Source: Paraburkholderia piptadeniae | GTDB lineage: Bacteria; Pseudomonadota; Gammaproteobacteria; Burkholderiales; Burkholderiaceae | Direction: 5' to 3' | Assembly: GCF_900007165.1 (NCBI RefSeq) | Contig: NZ_CYGY02000032.1 | Coordinates: 248,001-312,000 of the forward strand | Length of the DNA stretch: 64,000 nucleotides | Shown: one piece after another, positions 55,061 to 64,000 of the stretch | Position numbering within the stretch: position 1 is the stretch's first letter | Layout of the letters: the number at the start of each line of letters is the position of its first letter | Program-made: the position numbers and the translations under genes | Notes under the pieces: model-generated | What the model saw: only the letters and a program-made list of their open reading frames with translations | What the model was told of the DNA's origin: nothing | Database searches by the model: none

Positions 55061-55701
55061 ACACCCCAGTTACCACACAGGAAACCGTGTTTGTCGTCGA
55101 CGACGACGAAGCGGTGCGAGATTCGCTGCGCTGGCTGCTGGAGGCGAACGGCTATCGCGTTCAATGCTTCTCCGCCGCCGAGCAGTTCCTCGACGCATGG
55201 CAGCCGCATCAGCATCCTGGCCAGATCGCGTGCCTGATTCTCGACGTGCGGATGTCGGGCATGAGCGGCCTCGAATTGCAGGAGCGCCTGATCGCCGACA
55301 ACACGCTGCTGCCCATCATCTTCGTGACGGGTCACGGCGACGTGCCGATGGCCGTGTCGACGATGAAGAAAGGCGCGATGGACTTCATCGAGAAGCCGTT
55401 CGACGAAGCCGAATTGCGCAAGCTCGTCGAGCGCATGCTCGACAAGGCGCGTAGCGAAAGCAGCAGCGTCCAGCAGCAGCGCGCCGCCGCCGAGCGCCTC
55501 GGCAAGCTCACCGCGCGCGAGCATCAGGTGCTCGAGCGCATCATCGCGGGCCGCCTGAACAAGCAGATCGCCGACGATCTCGGCATCAGCATCAAGACGG
55601 TCGAAGCGCACCGCGCGAACATCATGGAAAAGCTCAACGTGAACACAGTGGCCGACCTGCTGCGTCTCGCGTTGTCTAACAAGCCGCAGCAGGCGCAGTA
55701 A
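55057..55701 (+). CDS. FixJ-family response regulator (receiver + LuxR HTH)
   Basis: The 214-residue regulator has a receiver domain (about 10-125), phospho-acceptor Asp63 in LILDVRMSG, Asp15-Asp17 acidic cluster and Lys in EKPFDE. A C-terminal LuxR-type HTH follows (about 148-205, LTAREHQVLERIIAG, SIKTVEAHRANIMEKL). It is the cognate partner of the kinase: the genes overlap by ATGA. Targets are unknown. Confidence 0.95.
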   Translation: MNTPVTTQETVFVVDDDEAVRDSLRWLLEANGYRVQCFSAAEQFLDAWQPHQHPGQIACLILDVRMSGMSGLELQERLIADNTLLPIIFVTGHGDVPMAVSTMKKGAMDFIEKPFDEAELRKLVERMLDKARSESSSVQQQRAAAERLGKLTAREHQVLERIIAGRLNKQIADDLGISIKTVEAHRANIMEKLNVNTVADLLRLALSNKPQQAQ

Positions 55702-56211
55702 CGCCAGCGCGCCATGCGGGCGTCATCAAGTGATGGCGGCCCCGGAGCCCTCGCCCGCGGTTTGTCTTGCGTGTTGCGCGGGCGTCCGAAGCATCGTTGA
55801 GGCCATCACGTGGCGCCGCTTTCGCGGCGTCCTTCGTCGATTCGTCGCGTCCCCTCTTTACACCGCTTCACGCGTCTTCGCGCTTCGCCTCCATCGGCTC
55901 CCGTCTCGCGCGCACGCCGCCTTTCATTAGTCATCCAGATTAAGTCGCATCGCGCGACGAGCCGCGTTTTCATACGTCGCCCTCACTCTGTCGCCGTTTC
56001 CGCCATCAACGCTACTGCGATGCACGCGACATACAGCGCTCACATCGCGCATATCGCCGGTTCACGTAGCGCTTGCGCGCGCACCTCACTTCCATTATCA
56101 GTCGATTTACACCCTCGCTCCCCCATCGCTCCATTGCCACAACACGCGTCGCGGCACGTCGGATTCGACTGACACCCGCCGCGCTCACAACGCAGCAAGG
56201 AGGTTCTCACC
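55702..56211. other. Intergenic region without visible gene
   Basis: These 510 bp have a strikingly pyrimidine-rich plus strand with many CGC and TCGC runs, and no credible coding frame, hairpin terminator or promoter that I can pick. It should contain the end of the two-component transcript and the promoter of the DUF3300 gene. The strong ribosome site AAGGAGG at 56197-56203 belongs to that gene. Confidence 0.5.
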
Positions 56212-57555
56212 GTGAATCGATATGAACGCTACCGGCCCCGCACATGGCTGCTTTGCGCGGCGCTTGCGGGCATGCCGCTCGCCGCGGGCATCGTCGCACC
56301 CGTTGACGCCGTTGCGCAGACACCCGCGAAAATCACGAACCAGCAACTCGATTCGCTGACGGCGCCCATCGCCCTCTATCCGGATGCGCTGCTCGCGCAG
56401 GTGCTGATGGCGTCGACCTTTCCGCAGGACGTGGATGCGGCCGCCGCGTGGTCGAAGTCGAACACGCAGTACAAGGGCGACGATGCCGTCAAAGCCGTCG
56501 CATCGGAACCGTGGGACCCGAGCGTGCAATCGCTCGTCGCGTTCCCGCAGGTGCTCGCGACGATGGCCTCGAAGCCCGACTGGGTCACGCAGCTCGGCAA
56601 CGCGTTTCTCGCGCAGCCGAACGATGTGATGGACTCCGTGCAGCGGCTGCGCAAGCAGGCGCAGTCGGCGGGCAATCTGAAGACGACCGAACAGCAGAAG
56701 GTGATCGTCGAGCAGAACACGATCCAGATCCAGCCGGCCAATCCGCAAGTGGTCTACGTGCCGACGTACAACCCGACCGTCGTGTATGGCGCATGGCCTT
56801 ATCCCGCCTATCCGCCCGTGTATGTGCCGCCCCCTCCCGGTTACGCGATCGCGTCGGGCTTCGCGGCGGGGCTTGCATTCGGCGCGGGCGTGGCCGTCGT
56901 CAATTCGCTGTGGGGCGGATTCAACTGGAACAACCATGACGTCAATATCAACGTCAATCGTTACAACAACGTCAACGTCAACAACCGGATCAATTCGAAC
57001 ACCGCAACCTCGAACTGGAATCGCAACGCGAATGTCAACCGCAACAACGCGAACATCAATCGCAACAATGCCAACATCAACAACAATCTGGCCGCGCAAC
57101 GCGATCAATATCGCGGACGCGACGCATCGCGCACACAGGCGCAACAAACGCTGCAGAACCGCACCGGTCAGAACCTGAGCGGCAACGCGAGCCAGCGCGT
57201 GCAGAACATCCATCAAGGCGGCGCGAACGCGGGCGAGATCCGCAACAGCGCGCAGAACATGAACCGCGACAACGCATTGCGCGGCGCCGGCGATGGCGCG
57301 GGCTCGCGGCAGGATTTGCAGCGCGGACAGGCAAGCCGCCAGTCGCTCGCGAGCAACGGTGGCGCGAGCAACCGTGTCGGCGCGGGCGGCGGCGGTCAGC
57401 AGCTCGGCGGCGGCGAGGCGGGAGGCAGCCGGCCCGGGGCCGGCGGCGCAGGACAGGCAGGCGGCGGCTTCAGCGGCGGAGGCGGAGCCCGGGGCGGTGG
57501 CGGCTTTGGCGGCGGCGCAGGCGGTGGTGGCGGACGCCAGTTCCATCGCCGCTGA
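56212..57555 (+). CDS. DUF3300 domain protein with Asn-rich and Gly-rich tail
   Basis: This is a 447-residue exported protein. A signal peptide (about 1-36) precedes the DUF3300 domain (about 45-200: LTAPIALYPDALLAQVLMAS, WVTQLGNAF, VIVEQ, VYVPTYNP). Then comes a hydrophobic Gly/Ala segment (about 215-238), an Asn-rich low-complexity stretch (about 240-295, repeats of RNNANIN), and a Gly-rich end. The domain has no known function. GTG start with AAGGAGG. It is followed by a DUF2950 gene 34 bp later, a pairing I have seen in other proteobacteria. Confidence 0.9.
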   Translation: MNRYERYRPRTWLLCAALAGMPLAAGIVAPVDAVAQTPAKITNQQLDSLTAPIALYPDALLAQVLMASTFPQDVDAAAAWSKSNTQYKGDDAVKAVASEPWDPSVQSLVAFPQVLATMASKPDWVTQLGNAFLAQPNDVMDSVQRLRKQAQSAGNLKTTEQQKVIVEQNTIQIQPANPQVVYVPTYNPTVVYGAWPYPAYPPVYVPPPPGYAIASGFAAGLAFGAGVAVVNSLWGGFNWNNHDVNINVNRYNNVNVNNRINSNTATSNWNRNANVNRNNANINRNNANINNNLAAQRDQYRGRDASRTQAQQTLQNRTGQNLSGNASQRVQNIHQGGANAGEIRNSAQNMNRDNALRGAGDGAGSRQDLQRGQASRQSLASNGGASNRVGAGGGGQQLGGGEAGGSRPGAGGAGQAGGGFSGGGGARGGGGFGGGAGGGGGRQFHRR

Positions 57556-57589
57556 GCGAACGATCACGAACGATCGACAGGAGGCACAC

Positions 57590-58588
57590 ATGATCCGCAT
57601 TTCGACCCGCCGCGCGCTGCGCACGCTGCTTTGCGCGCGCCAGATTGCGCCGAGCGCTGCCCTTTCACACGTTCCACCCGATTCAACCGTCTTGCCGTTT
57701 GCGCGCGCATCGAATGCGCTCGCGGCCGTCGTCGCCGTGACGATATTCGCCGTCGCGCAACCCGCCGCTGCACAAGCCTTCTATCCGACGCCCGACGCCG
57801 CCGCCAGCGCGTTTGCCGACGCCCTCGCAACGAACGACCATCCGGCGATGGAGAAAGTGCTCGGCAAGAACTACGGCCGCTACATCCCGACCACCAACAT
57901 CGGCGAGGACGACATCTATGCGTTCCTCGGGCAATGGGCGAATGGCCATCAGATCGTCGACGATCCGGCGCCGCGCCACGGCCGCAAGAGCGTGCATCTG
58001 GCCGTCGGCGCGAATGGATGGACGCTGCCGATTCCGATCGTGCAGAGCGCGCGCGGCTGGCAGTTCGACACGCCCGCCGCCACCGACGAAATGCTCACGC
58101 GCCGCATCGGCCGCAACGAGCGCGCGGCAATTCTCACGTCGCTCGCGTACGTCGATGCGCAAAACGACTATCGAAGCCAGATGCAGCACTACGCGCAGAA
58201 GTTCATCAGTTCGCCCGGCCAGCGCGACGGACTCTACTGGCCCACGGCGCCCGGCGAGGCCGAAAGCCCGCTCGGGCCGCTCGCCGCGACGATGCCGCAT
58301 CAGGTCGCGCCGGGCGAGGCGTACAACGGCTATCACTACCGCATCCTCACGTCGCAGGGCGCGAACGCCGAGGGCGGCGCACAGAACTACGTGCAGGACG
58401 GCGCGCTGTCGAAAGGCTTCGGCCTCGTCGCGTGGCCGGCGGAATACGGCAAGACGGGCGTGATGAGTTTCATCGTCAACCAGAAGGGGCAGGTCTACGA
58501 GAAGAATCTCGGCGCGCAGACGTCACGCGCGGCGAGCGCGATCACGTCGTTCAATCCCGATTCGTCGTGGACGGCGACGCAGCCCTGA
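57590..58588 (+). CDS. DUF2950 family exported protein
   Basis: The 332-residue protein has a signal peptide whose hydrophobic core is shifted inward (about 44-62, ALAAVVAVTIFAVAQPAAAQA). The DUF2950 domain follows (AFYPTPDAAASAFADAL, GRKSVHLAVGANGWTLPIP, FGLVAWPAEYGKTGVMSF). Function unknown. The start is ATG 57590 with an AGGAGG ribosome site, 34 bp after the DUF3300 gene, so both are probably translated from one mRNA. The unusually long leader before the hydrophobic core leaves room for a later start. Confidence 0.88.
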   Translation: MIRISTRRALRTLLCARQIAPSAALSHVPPDSTVLPFARASNALAAVVAVTIFAVAQPAAAQAFYPTPDAAASAFADALATNDHPAMEKVLGKNYGRYIPTTNIGEDDIYAFLGQWANGHQIVDDPAPRHGRKSVHLAVGANGWTLPIPIVQSARGWQFDTPAATDEMLTRRIGRNERAAILTSLAYVDAQNDYRSQMQHYAQKFISSPGQRDGLYWPTAPGEAESPLGPLAATMPHQVAPGEAYNGYHYRILTSQGANAEGGAQNYVQDGALSKGFGLVAWPAEYGKTGVMSFIVNQKGQVYEKNLGAQTSRAASAITSFNPDSSWTATQP

Positions 58589-58645
58589 ACGCGCGCTGAT
58601 CGTACCTTGACCGCGCGTTGAAATCTTCGCGATGACCGCGCGTCG

Positions 58646-58676
58646 CACTGGCCGCCTGCCCCGGCGGCGGCCAGTG
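58646..58676. terminator. Hairpin after the DUF2950 gene
   Basis: A perfect 11-bp stem, CACTGGCCGCC with GGCGGCCAGTG, closes a 9-nt loop. No U-run follows, so termination strength is uncertain. Confidence 0.5.
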
Positions 58677-58714
58677 TGCTGATCCGCGAAGCCAACCGAT
58701 CCCATCCCCGACGG

Positions 58715-58720
58715 TATAAT
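58715..58720 (+). promoter_or_regulatory. Candidate -10 box for folD
   Basis: A perfect TATAAT lies 217 bp upstream of the folD ATG. There is no good -35 hexamer at 16-18 bp, so the promoter is uncertain. The rest of the 58589-58936 gap shows no gene. Confidence 0.4.
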
Positions 58721-58936
58721 GTCGAACTTCGCTGCGGCGCGGTTTTCGCGCCGTGCGCTTTTCGGCACGCGACCTGTTCCTGCCTTCGAGCGCCATCCGT
58801 GCGATTCGCGACGGCCGCGCGAGAGCGCACATGTCGCGAACGCGCGCGCAGCACGCGCTGCATGCGCGGCAACGTGATCAAACGCCCCGCGCCTGCCCGC
58901 CCCGCCCGCATTCCGAACTCCGTATCTCGACCGACC

Positions 58937-59794
58937 ATGACAGCCAAACTGATCGACGGCATCGCCCTTTCCAAGACCTTGCGCGCCGACGTCGCCACGC
59001 GCGCCGCCGCCCTCACCGCCCGTGGACATCAGCCCGGTCTTGCCGTCGTGCTCGTCGGCGACAATCCCGCCAGCGAGGTTTACGTCCGCAACAAGGTCAA
59101 AGCCTGCGAGGACAACGGACTCTTCTCGTCGTACGACCGCTATCCCGCCGGCATGACGGAGGCGGAACTGCTCGCGCACATCGACGAACTCAACCGCGAT
59201 CCGAAGATTCACGGCATCCTCGTGCAGCTGCCGCTGCCCGCGCATATCGACAGCCACAAGGTGATCGAAGCGATCGCACCCGAGAAAGACGTCGACGGCT
59301 TTCACGTCGCGAACGCGGGCGCGTTGATGACGGGCAAGCCGCTCTTTCGCCCGTGCACGCCGTATGGCGTGATGAAGATGTTCGAAGCGTATGGCATCGA
59401 ATTGAAGGGCGAGAACGCCGTCGTGATCGGCCGCTCGAACATCGTCGGCAAGCCGATGGCGCTGCTGCTGCTCCAGGCAAACGCGACAGTCACGGTCTGC
59501 CACAGCAAGACTCGCGATATCGCCGCGTACACCCGCAATGCGGATATCGTCGTGGTCGCGACGGGCCTGCGCAACACGCTGACCGCCGACATGGTGAAGC
59601 CCGGCGCAACCGTGATCGACGTCGGCATGAATCGCGACGATCTCGGCAAGCTGTGCGGCGACGTCGACTTCGCGAACGTGAAGGAAGTGGCCGGCCATAT
59701 CACGCCCGTGCCGGGCGGCGTCGGCCCGATGACGATCACGATGCTGCTCGTCAACACGATCGAAGCGGCCGAGCGCGCGGCAGGCAAGGCCTGA
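58937..59794 (+). CDS. folD: Methylenetetrahydrofolate dehydrogenase / methenyl-THF cyclohydrolase
   Basis: This bifunctional one-carbon enzyme interconverts methylene-, methenyl- and formyl-THF. The 285-residue protein has YVRNKVKAC (catalytic Lys near 56), ILVQLPLP near 95, PEKDVDGFH near 116, and the NADP site IGRSNIVGKPMALLL near 163. The start is ATG 58937; the open frame upstream to 58676 lacks folD homology. Normal length. Stands alone. Confidence 0.98.
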   Translation: MTAKLIDGIALSKTLRADVATRAAALTARGHQPGLAVVLVGDNPASEVYVRNKVKACEDNGLFSSYDRYPAGMTEAELLAHIDELNRDPKIHGILVQLPLPAHIDSHKVIEAIAPEKDVDGFHVANAGALMTGKPLFRPCTPYGVMKMFEAYGIELKGENAVVIGRSNIVGKPMALLLLQANATVTVCHSKTRDIAAYTRNADIVVVATGLRNTLTADMVKPGATVIDVGMNRDDLGKLCGDVDFANVKEVAGHITPVPGGVGPMTITMLLVNTIEAAERAAGKA

Positions 59795-60366
59795 ACGGTC
59801 CTCGGGACAACCGCCCTCTTGGTCGGATCGCGCGGATTGCATAGCCGTCCGCGCGCGTGCCATCAGCGGATCAGCGCATCATCTGAAAGGCGGCCAGCGG
59901 ACGGTCAGATCCGCTGCCGTCGTCGGCGCGCTTTCGGACCGCTGAGTCATCGGGACGCTACCTGCTGCGAAGCGGCCGCCGCGCCACGACGAGCGGCAAT
60001 TTTGAAGGATGCGAAATCCGCGCGAACGACAGGTACGCACGAGAAACGTGCAAGACCCACGCGAGACGCGCGCGCCGACCGTTCAACGATCCGCGAAATT
60101 CCCTGTTGCGACCGTCCGCTTGCCGCTTTCCCGTTCTGGTACAAATATGCGTGAACCCGCAGCTTCTGCGCGCGGGCGGCAGTTCTGATAATTTGTGCTG
60201 CAACCGATCGATCCCGGCTGGAAATGGCGAATGGCGCCCCAATATGCTCCACAGGACGCCAGACGGCGGCCCGCACGCGCGCGGGCCGTGCCATGTGCGC
60301 CGCTCCGTTTCGGGCCCGGCTGACCGTCATCCGGGCCTTCACTCAACGCGTCAGACAGGAAGCAAC
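59795..60366. other. Intergenic region upstream of prlC
   Basis: These 572 bp contain no credible gene; the Arg-rich open frames on both strands lack ribosome sites. A GATAAT hexamer at 60187-60192 could be a -10 for prlC, but its -35 is poor. No heat-shock promoter was recognised. Confidence 0.45.
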
Positions 60367-62481
60367 ATGTCCACATCCCAATCGACATCCGACAATCCGC
60401 TCCTCGATTTCTCCGACCTGCCGCGCTTTGGCGAGATCCGCCCCGAACACGTGACGCCTGCCCTCGACGTGCTGCTCGCGGATGCGAACGCCGCCGTCGA
60501 CCGCGCGAGCGAGCCGTCGACGCCCGCGTCGTGGGCCGACATCGTCGAGCCCGTCGAACGCGCGACGGAACCGCTGTCGCGCGCATGGGGCGTGATCGGC
60601 CATCTGAACGCCGTCGCCGATACGCCCGAGTTGCGCGCCGTCTATGGCGAGAACCTGCCGCGCGTCACCGAGTTCTGGTCGAGCGTCGGGCAGAATCTCG
60701 CGCTCTACGACAAGTACAAGGCGATCGCCGCGGCCAGCGATTTCGAATCGCTGACGGGCGAGCGCAAGAAGATCCTGAACAACGCGCTGCGCGACTTCCG
60801 ACTGTCGGGCGCCGAACTGCCCGAAGACCAGAAGCCACGTTTCGCGGAACTGCAGGAACGTCAGGCCGCGCTGTCGAAGGCGTTTTCGGATCACGTGCTC
60901 GACGCGACCAATGCATATGCGTATATCGCCGAAAGCCAGGACGAGCTGGCCGGGCTGCCCGAAGACGTGATCGCAGGCGCCCGCGAAGCGGCCGGGCGCG
61001 ACGGCAAGAGCGGCTGGAAGTTCACGCTGCATTTCCCGTCGTACTTCCCGGTGATGCAGTACTCGGAAAACCGCGCGATGCGCGAGACGATGTACCGCGC
61101 CTACGTCACGCGCGCATCGGAGCTCGGGCCGCAATACGGCAAGGGCAACACCGACTGGGACAACACCGCGAACATCGCCGAAAGCCTGAAGCTGCGCGAA
61201 GAAGAAGCGCATATGCTCGGCTACAAAAATTTCGCTGAAGTTTCGCTCACGCCGAAGATGGCCGAGTCGCCCAAGCAGGTGATGACGTTCCTCGAAGACC
61301 TCGCGACGCGCGCGCGTCCGCACGCCGAGCACGACTGGCAGGAGCTGCGCGAGTTCGCCGCGAACGAGCTGGGCCTTGACGAATTGCAGCCGTGGGATGT
61401 CGCGTTCGCCGCCGAGCGTCTGCGTCAGAAGCGCTACTCGTTTTCCGAAAACGAAGTAAAGCAGTATTTCCCGGAAGACACGGTGCTCAAGGGCCTGTTC
61501 AAGGTCACTGAGACGCTCTTCGGCGTGAAGATCCGCCGCGACGAAGCAGCGACGTGGCATCCGGACGTGCGCTTCTTCCGCGTCGAGAATCAGGACGGCG
61601 GCCTCGTCGCGCAGTTCTATCTCGACCTGTACGCGCGCGAAGGCAAGCGCGGCGGCGCATGGATGGACGATGCGCGCTCGCGCCGCAAGCCCGTCGACGG
61701 CGCGGTGCAAACGCCCGTCGCGTATCTGACGTGCAACTTCTCGGCTCCCGTCGGCGGCAAGCCCGCGTGCTTCACGCACGATGAAGTGATCACCCTCTTC
61801 CACGAGTTCGGGCACGGGCTGCATCACATGCTGACGCGCGTCGACGAACTGGGCGTGTCGGGCATCAACGGCGTCGAATGGGATGCCGTCGAGCTGCCGT
61901 CGCAGTTCATGGAGAACTTCTGCTGGGAGTGGGACGTGCTGAGCGACATGACTTCGCACGTCGATACCGCGAAGCCGCTGCCGCGCGAGCTGTTCGACAA
62001 GATGCTCGCCGCGAAGAACTTCCAGAGCGGCCTGGGCACGCTGCGTCAGATCGTGTTCTCGATGTTCGACATGAAGCTGCACGTCGACTTCGATACGTCC
62101 GGTGTGAAGAGCGCGAACGATCTCGCGCGCGAAATCAACGAGCGCTTCCACGTGATTCCGCAGGCTGCGTTCTCGCGCTGGCCGAATACGTTCAGCCATA
62201 TCTTCGCGGGCGGTTATGCGGCGGGCTACTACAGCTACAAGTGGGCTGAAGTGCTGTCCGCCGATGCGTATGCGGCATTCGAAGAAGCGGCGCAGTCGGG
62301 CACCGGCAGCGTGCTCGATGCGGCGACGGGCACGAGGTATCGCAAGGAGATTCTCGAAGTGGGCGGCAGCCGTCCCGCGATGGAATCGTTCAAGGCATTC
62401 CGCGGCCGCGAGCCGAATATCGACGCACTGTTGCGTCACAACGGCATGGCGCCTGGCGCGGTGCCTGGGGCTGCGCATTGA
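60367..62481 (+). CDS. prlC: Oligopeptidase A (M3 metallopeptidase)
   Basis: The 704-residue cytoplasmic zinc peptidase degrades oligopeptides, including signal peptides. The HExxH motif is HEFGH with His479, Glu480 and His483, and the third ligand Glu lies in the following GVEWDAVELPSQFMENF. The mostly helical thimet-oligopeptidase fold spans the whole chain. The start is ATG 60367; the upstream open frame to 60106 is Arg-rich shadow. Slightly longer than E. coli PrlC (680). Confidence 0.96.
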   Translation: MSTSQSTSDNPLLDFSDLPRFGEIRPEHVTPALDVLLADANAAVDRASEPSTPASWADIVEPVERATEPLSRAWGVIGHLNAVADTPELRAVYGENLPRVTEFWSSVGQNLALYDKYKAIAAASDFESLTGERKKILNNALRDFRLSGAELPEDQKPRFAELQERQAALSKAFSDHVLDATNAYAYIAESQDELAGLPEDVIAGAREAAGRDGKSGWKFTLHFPSYFPVMQYSENRAMRETMYRAYVTRASELGPQYGKGNTDWDNTANIAESLKLREEEAHMLGYKNFAEVSLTPKMAESPKQVMTFLEDLATRARPHAEHDWQELREFAANELGLDELQPWDVAFAAERLRQKRYSFSENEVKQYFPEDTVLKGLFKVTETLFGVKIRRDEAATWHPDVRFFRVENQDGGLVAQFYLDLYAREGKRGGAWMDDARSRRKPVDGAVQTPVAYLTCNFSAPVGGKPACFTHDEVITLFHEFGHGLHHMLTRVDELGVSGINGVEWDAVELPSQFMENFCWEWDVLSDMTSHVDTAKPLPRELFDKMLAAKNFQSGLGTLRQIVFSMFDMKLHVDFDTSGVKSANDLAREINERFHVIPQAAFSRWPNTFSHIFAGGYAAGYYSYKWAEVLSADAYAAFEEAAQSGTGSVLDAATGTRYRKEILEVGGSRPAMESFKAFRGREPNIDALLRHNGMAPGAVPGAAH

Positions 62482-62561
62482 TGTTGCTGCGTGCACGGGC
62501 GCGCAACCTGTGCGCCCGTGAATAGCGCTTTAACGTAGCCGCTCGCGCGTTCTGCCACAAG

Positions 62562-62590
62562 GCGGGTTCGGGACAACCGGACCCGCTTTT
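62562..62590. terminator. Terminator between prlC and xthA
   Basis: The stem GCGGGT (62562-62567) with ACCCGC (62581-62586) has a partly paired inner CGG/CCG and is followed by TTTTTTTA on the plus strand. It ends prlC, and on the minus side may end xthA. A second hairpin without U-run (CACGGGCGC with GCGCCCGTG) stands at 62494-62520. Confidence 0.7.
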
Positions 62591-62606
62591 TTATTCGCGC
62601 GTGCGC

Positions 62607-63383
62607 TTATTCCGTCAACGCGATGACGGGCGCGTGATCCGAAGGCTGATCCCACTTGCGCGGCGTCTTGTCGACGTCGCAATGCGTGCAACTCGCCGCG
62701 AGCGGCTTCGACAACAGAATGTGGTCGATGCGCAGACCCGCATTGCGGCGGAACGCGAGCATCCGGTAGTCCCACCACGTGAAGGTTTTCTCAGGCTGCT
62801 CGAAGAGCCGGAACGAATCGACGAGGCCGAGTTCGATGAGACGCTGGAACTGCGCGCGCTCTTCCGGCGACACGAGGTTCTGCCCTTCCCACGCCTTCGG
62901 ATCATGCACGTCGCGGTCTTCGGGTGCGATGTTGTAGTCGCCGAGCAGCGCGAGCTTCGGATACTGCGCCAGTTCGCCGACAATCCAATCGTGCAGCGCA
63001 TCGAGCCAGCGCAGCTTGTACGCGAACTTGTCGGTGCCGGGCGCCTGGCCATTCGGGAAGTAAGCGGAGATCACGCGCACGCCATCGATGGTTGCGGCGA
63101 TCACGCGCTGCTGCGGGTCGTCGAAGCCCGGAATGTTGCGCACGATGTTGCTTTCATCGACGCTCACGCCGTCGCGCACGAGAATGCCGACGCCGTTATA
63201 GGTCTTCTGTCCCGCGAACCAGCTGCGGTAGCCCTTGGCTTCGAGTTCGGCGCGCGGAAATTTTTCGTCGGGCAGCTTCAGTTCCTGAAGACACAGCACG
63301 TCGGTCTGGCTGAGTTCGAGCCAGTCGATCACATGCTGCTGACGAACCTTCAGGGAGTTCACGTTCCACGTGGCTAATTTCAT
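62607..63383 (-). CDS. xthA: Exodeoxyribonuclease III (AP endonuclease)
   Basis: The 258-residue base-excision-repair enzyme cleaves at abasic sites and trims 3' ends. The motifs are WNVNSL at 6-11, the metal Glu34 in LQELK, GDYNIAP near 147, and the C-terminal QPSDHAPV with the catalytic Asp-His pair. Normal length. It lies next to, and in the same direction as, the initiator tRNA gene. Confidence 0.96.
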   Translation of the reverse strand: MKLATWNVNSLKVRQQHVIDWLELSQTDVLCLQELKLPDEKFPRAELEAKGYRSWFAGQKTYNGVGILVRDGVSVDESNIVRNIPGFDDPQQRVIAATIDGVRVISAYFPNGQAPGTDKFAYKLRWLDALHDWIVGELAQYPKLALLGDYNIAPEDRDVHDPKAWEGQNLVSPEERAQFQRLIELGLVDSFRLFEQPEKTFTWWDYRMLAFRRNAGLRIDHILLSKPLAASCTHCDVDKTPRKWDQPSDHAPVIALTE

Positions 63384-63549
63384 CGCTCGTTCTCGTTCTC
63401 TCGGGTGCAGGATGGAATCTTACCGCGATCGCGCAACGCGGCTCGGTGCCGCAACGTGCGCAAGTAAAAAAGCAAAAGCCCGCAACGCTTGCAGCGATGC
63501 GGGCTTCGAATGCTGGGGCCGTGTGGAGCAGAACACGATGCCATGAAAC

Positions 63550-63626
63550 TGGTTGCGGGGACAGGATTTGAACCTGTGACCTTCGGGTTATGAGCCCGAC
63601 GAGCTGCCAGACTGCTCCACCCCGCG
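63550..63626 (-). tRNA. Initiator tRNA-fMet (anticodon CAU)
   Basis: A 77-nt tRNA with encoded CCA. The anticodon loop is CTCATAA, flanked by a stem with three G:C pairs (GGG/CCC). The first base of the acceptor stem is C opposite A (C1 x A72 mismatch). The G:C run in the anticodon stem and the C1-A72 mismatch are the hallmarks of the initiator species, so this is not the elongator tRNA-Met. The T-loop GTTCAAATC is normal. Confidence 0.95.
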
Positions 63627-63730
63627 TCAGAGGAAGCGAATTGTACTGACACCTGCTTCACGCGTCAAACACTTGAGCGAATTTTTTTAACTATCCTCTG
63701 CTAGAGGCCGGCGATGATGGCGTATCAGGC

Positions 63731-64000
63731 TCACTTCGGGTCCGCGTCGATCGCCCAGTCGACGGCCCGTTGCGCATGCAGCGCTGTAGTATCGAAGACA
63801 GGCAGCGCGGAGTCTTCCTGTTCGATCAGCAGCGTGATCTCCGTGCAGCCAAGAATGACGGCTTGCGCACCGCGCGCTTTCAAAGCCTCGATCACGTTCC
63901 GATAGATCGCGCGCGAATGCGGCTCGATCACGCCATGGCACAACTCGTCGTAGATGATTCGGTGCACGTTCGCGCGGCCTTCGTCATTGGGGACCAGCGT
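63731..64000 (-). CDS. Aspartate/glutamate racemase family protein (partial)
   Basis: The C-terminal part of an Asp/Glu racemase family enzyme, cut by the right edge of the window; the frame is open through 64000. Visible features are ANVHRIIYDELC, the catalytic cysteine motif GCTEITLL, and a short ending (DWAIDADPK). Members racemise amino acids or act on related dicarboxylates; YgeA-like broad amino acid racemases have this ending. The start and the first catalytic Cys are outside the window. Confidence 0.85.
   Translation of the reverse strand, partial: TLVPNDEGRANVHRIIYDELCHGVIEPHSRAIYRNVIEALKARGAQAVILGCTEITLLIEQEDSALPVFDTTALHAQRAVDWAIDADPK

Overview
The window is chromosomal core DNA from a high-GC beta-proteobacterium of the Burkholderia sensu lato group, most likely Paraburkholderia or Caballeronia. 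The grounds are the gene orders pyrG-kdsA-eno-ftsB, lolC-lolD-tatD-comEC, rpfE-recJ-prfB-lysS, iscRSUA-hscBA-fdx-iscX and aceE-aceF-lpdA, the phasin and PHA physiology, and protein sequences that look Burkholderia-like from memory. No database search was possible.

Layout. 1-11.7 kb: a Bax-inhibitor-1 family membrane protein faces a long leftward gene train (alpha/beta hydrolase, PHP-family nucleoside bisphosphate phosphatase, YciO/YrdC protein, M50 protease, trpS, methyltransferase, dapA, bamC, YycJ-like metallo-hydrolase). A DUF455 ferritin-like protein is divergent from a gamma-carbonic anhydrase and hslO (Hsp33). 11.8-23.4 kb: a small lipoprotein, then two leftward operons, pyrG-kdsA-eno-ftsB and lolC-lolD-tatD-comEC-hydrolase. 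23.7-31.3 kb: rightward rpfE-recJ-prfB-lysS and a glycine-zipper envelope protein. prfB carries the RF2 programmed +1 frameshift. The recJ-prfB gap is swollen by a 743-bp inverted-repeat element without a recognisable transposase.

31.4-38.2 kb: the complete iron-sulfur cluster (isc) operon on the minus strand, with two tandem IscR-type operators at its promoter and an intrinsic terminator between iscA and hscB, followed by a low-molecular-weight phosphatase gene. 38.2-45.6 kb: small envelope proteins, lutA-lutB (lactate oxidation) facing an IclR regulator, a D,D-endopeptidase, and a phasin gene with its own promoter. 45.6-55.7 kb: the pyruvate dehydrogenase operon aceE-aceF-lpdA, in which E3 carries two lipoyl domains and both intercistronic gaps form strong hairpins; a FixL/FixJ-like two-component pair diverges from it. 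56.2-64 kb: a DUF3300/DUF2950 pair, folD, prlC, xthA, an initiator tRNA and the end of an aspartate/glutamate racemase gene cut by the window edge.

Most of the window is housekeeping. I found no prophage, CRISPR array, plasmid genes, toxin-antitoxin pair or intact insertion sequence. The least explained structure is the inverted-repeat element at 26622-27364. It is flanked by a 9-bp direct repeat that contains a perfect -10 box, which suggests insertion into the prfB promoter. Other points worth checking are the terminator inside the isc operon, the hairpins in the pdh operon and the doubly lipoylated E3.
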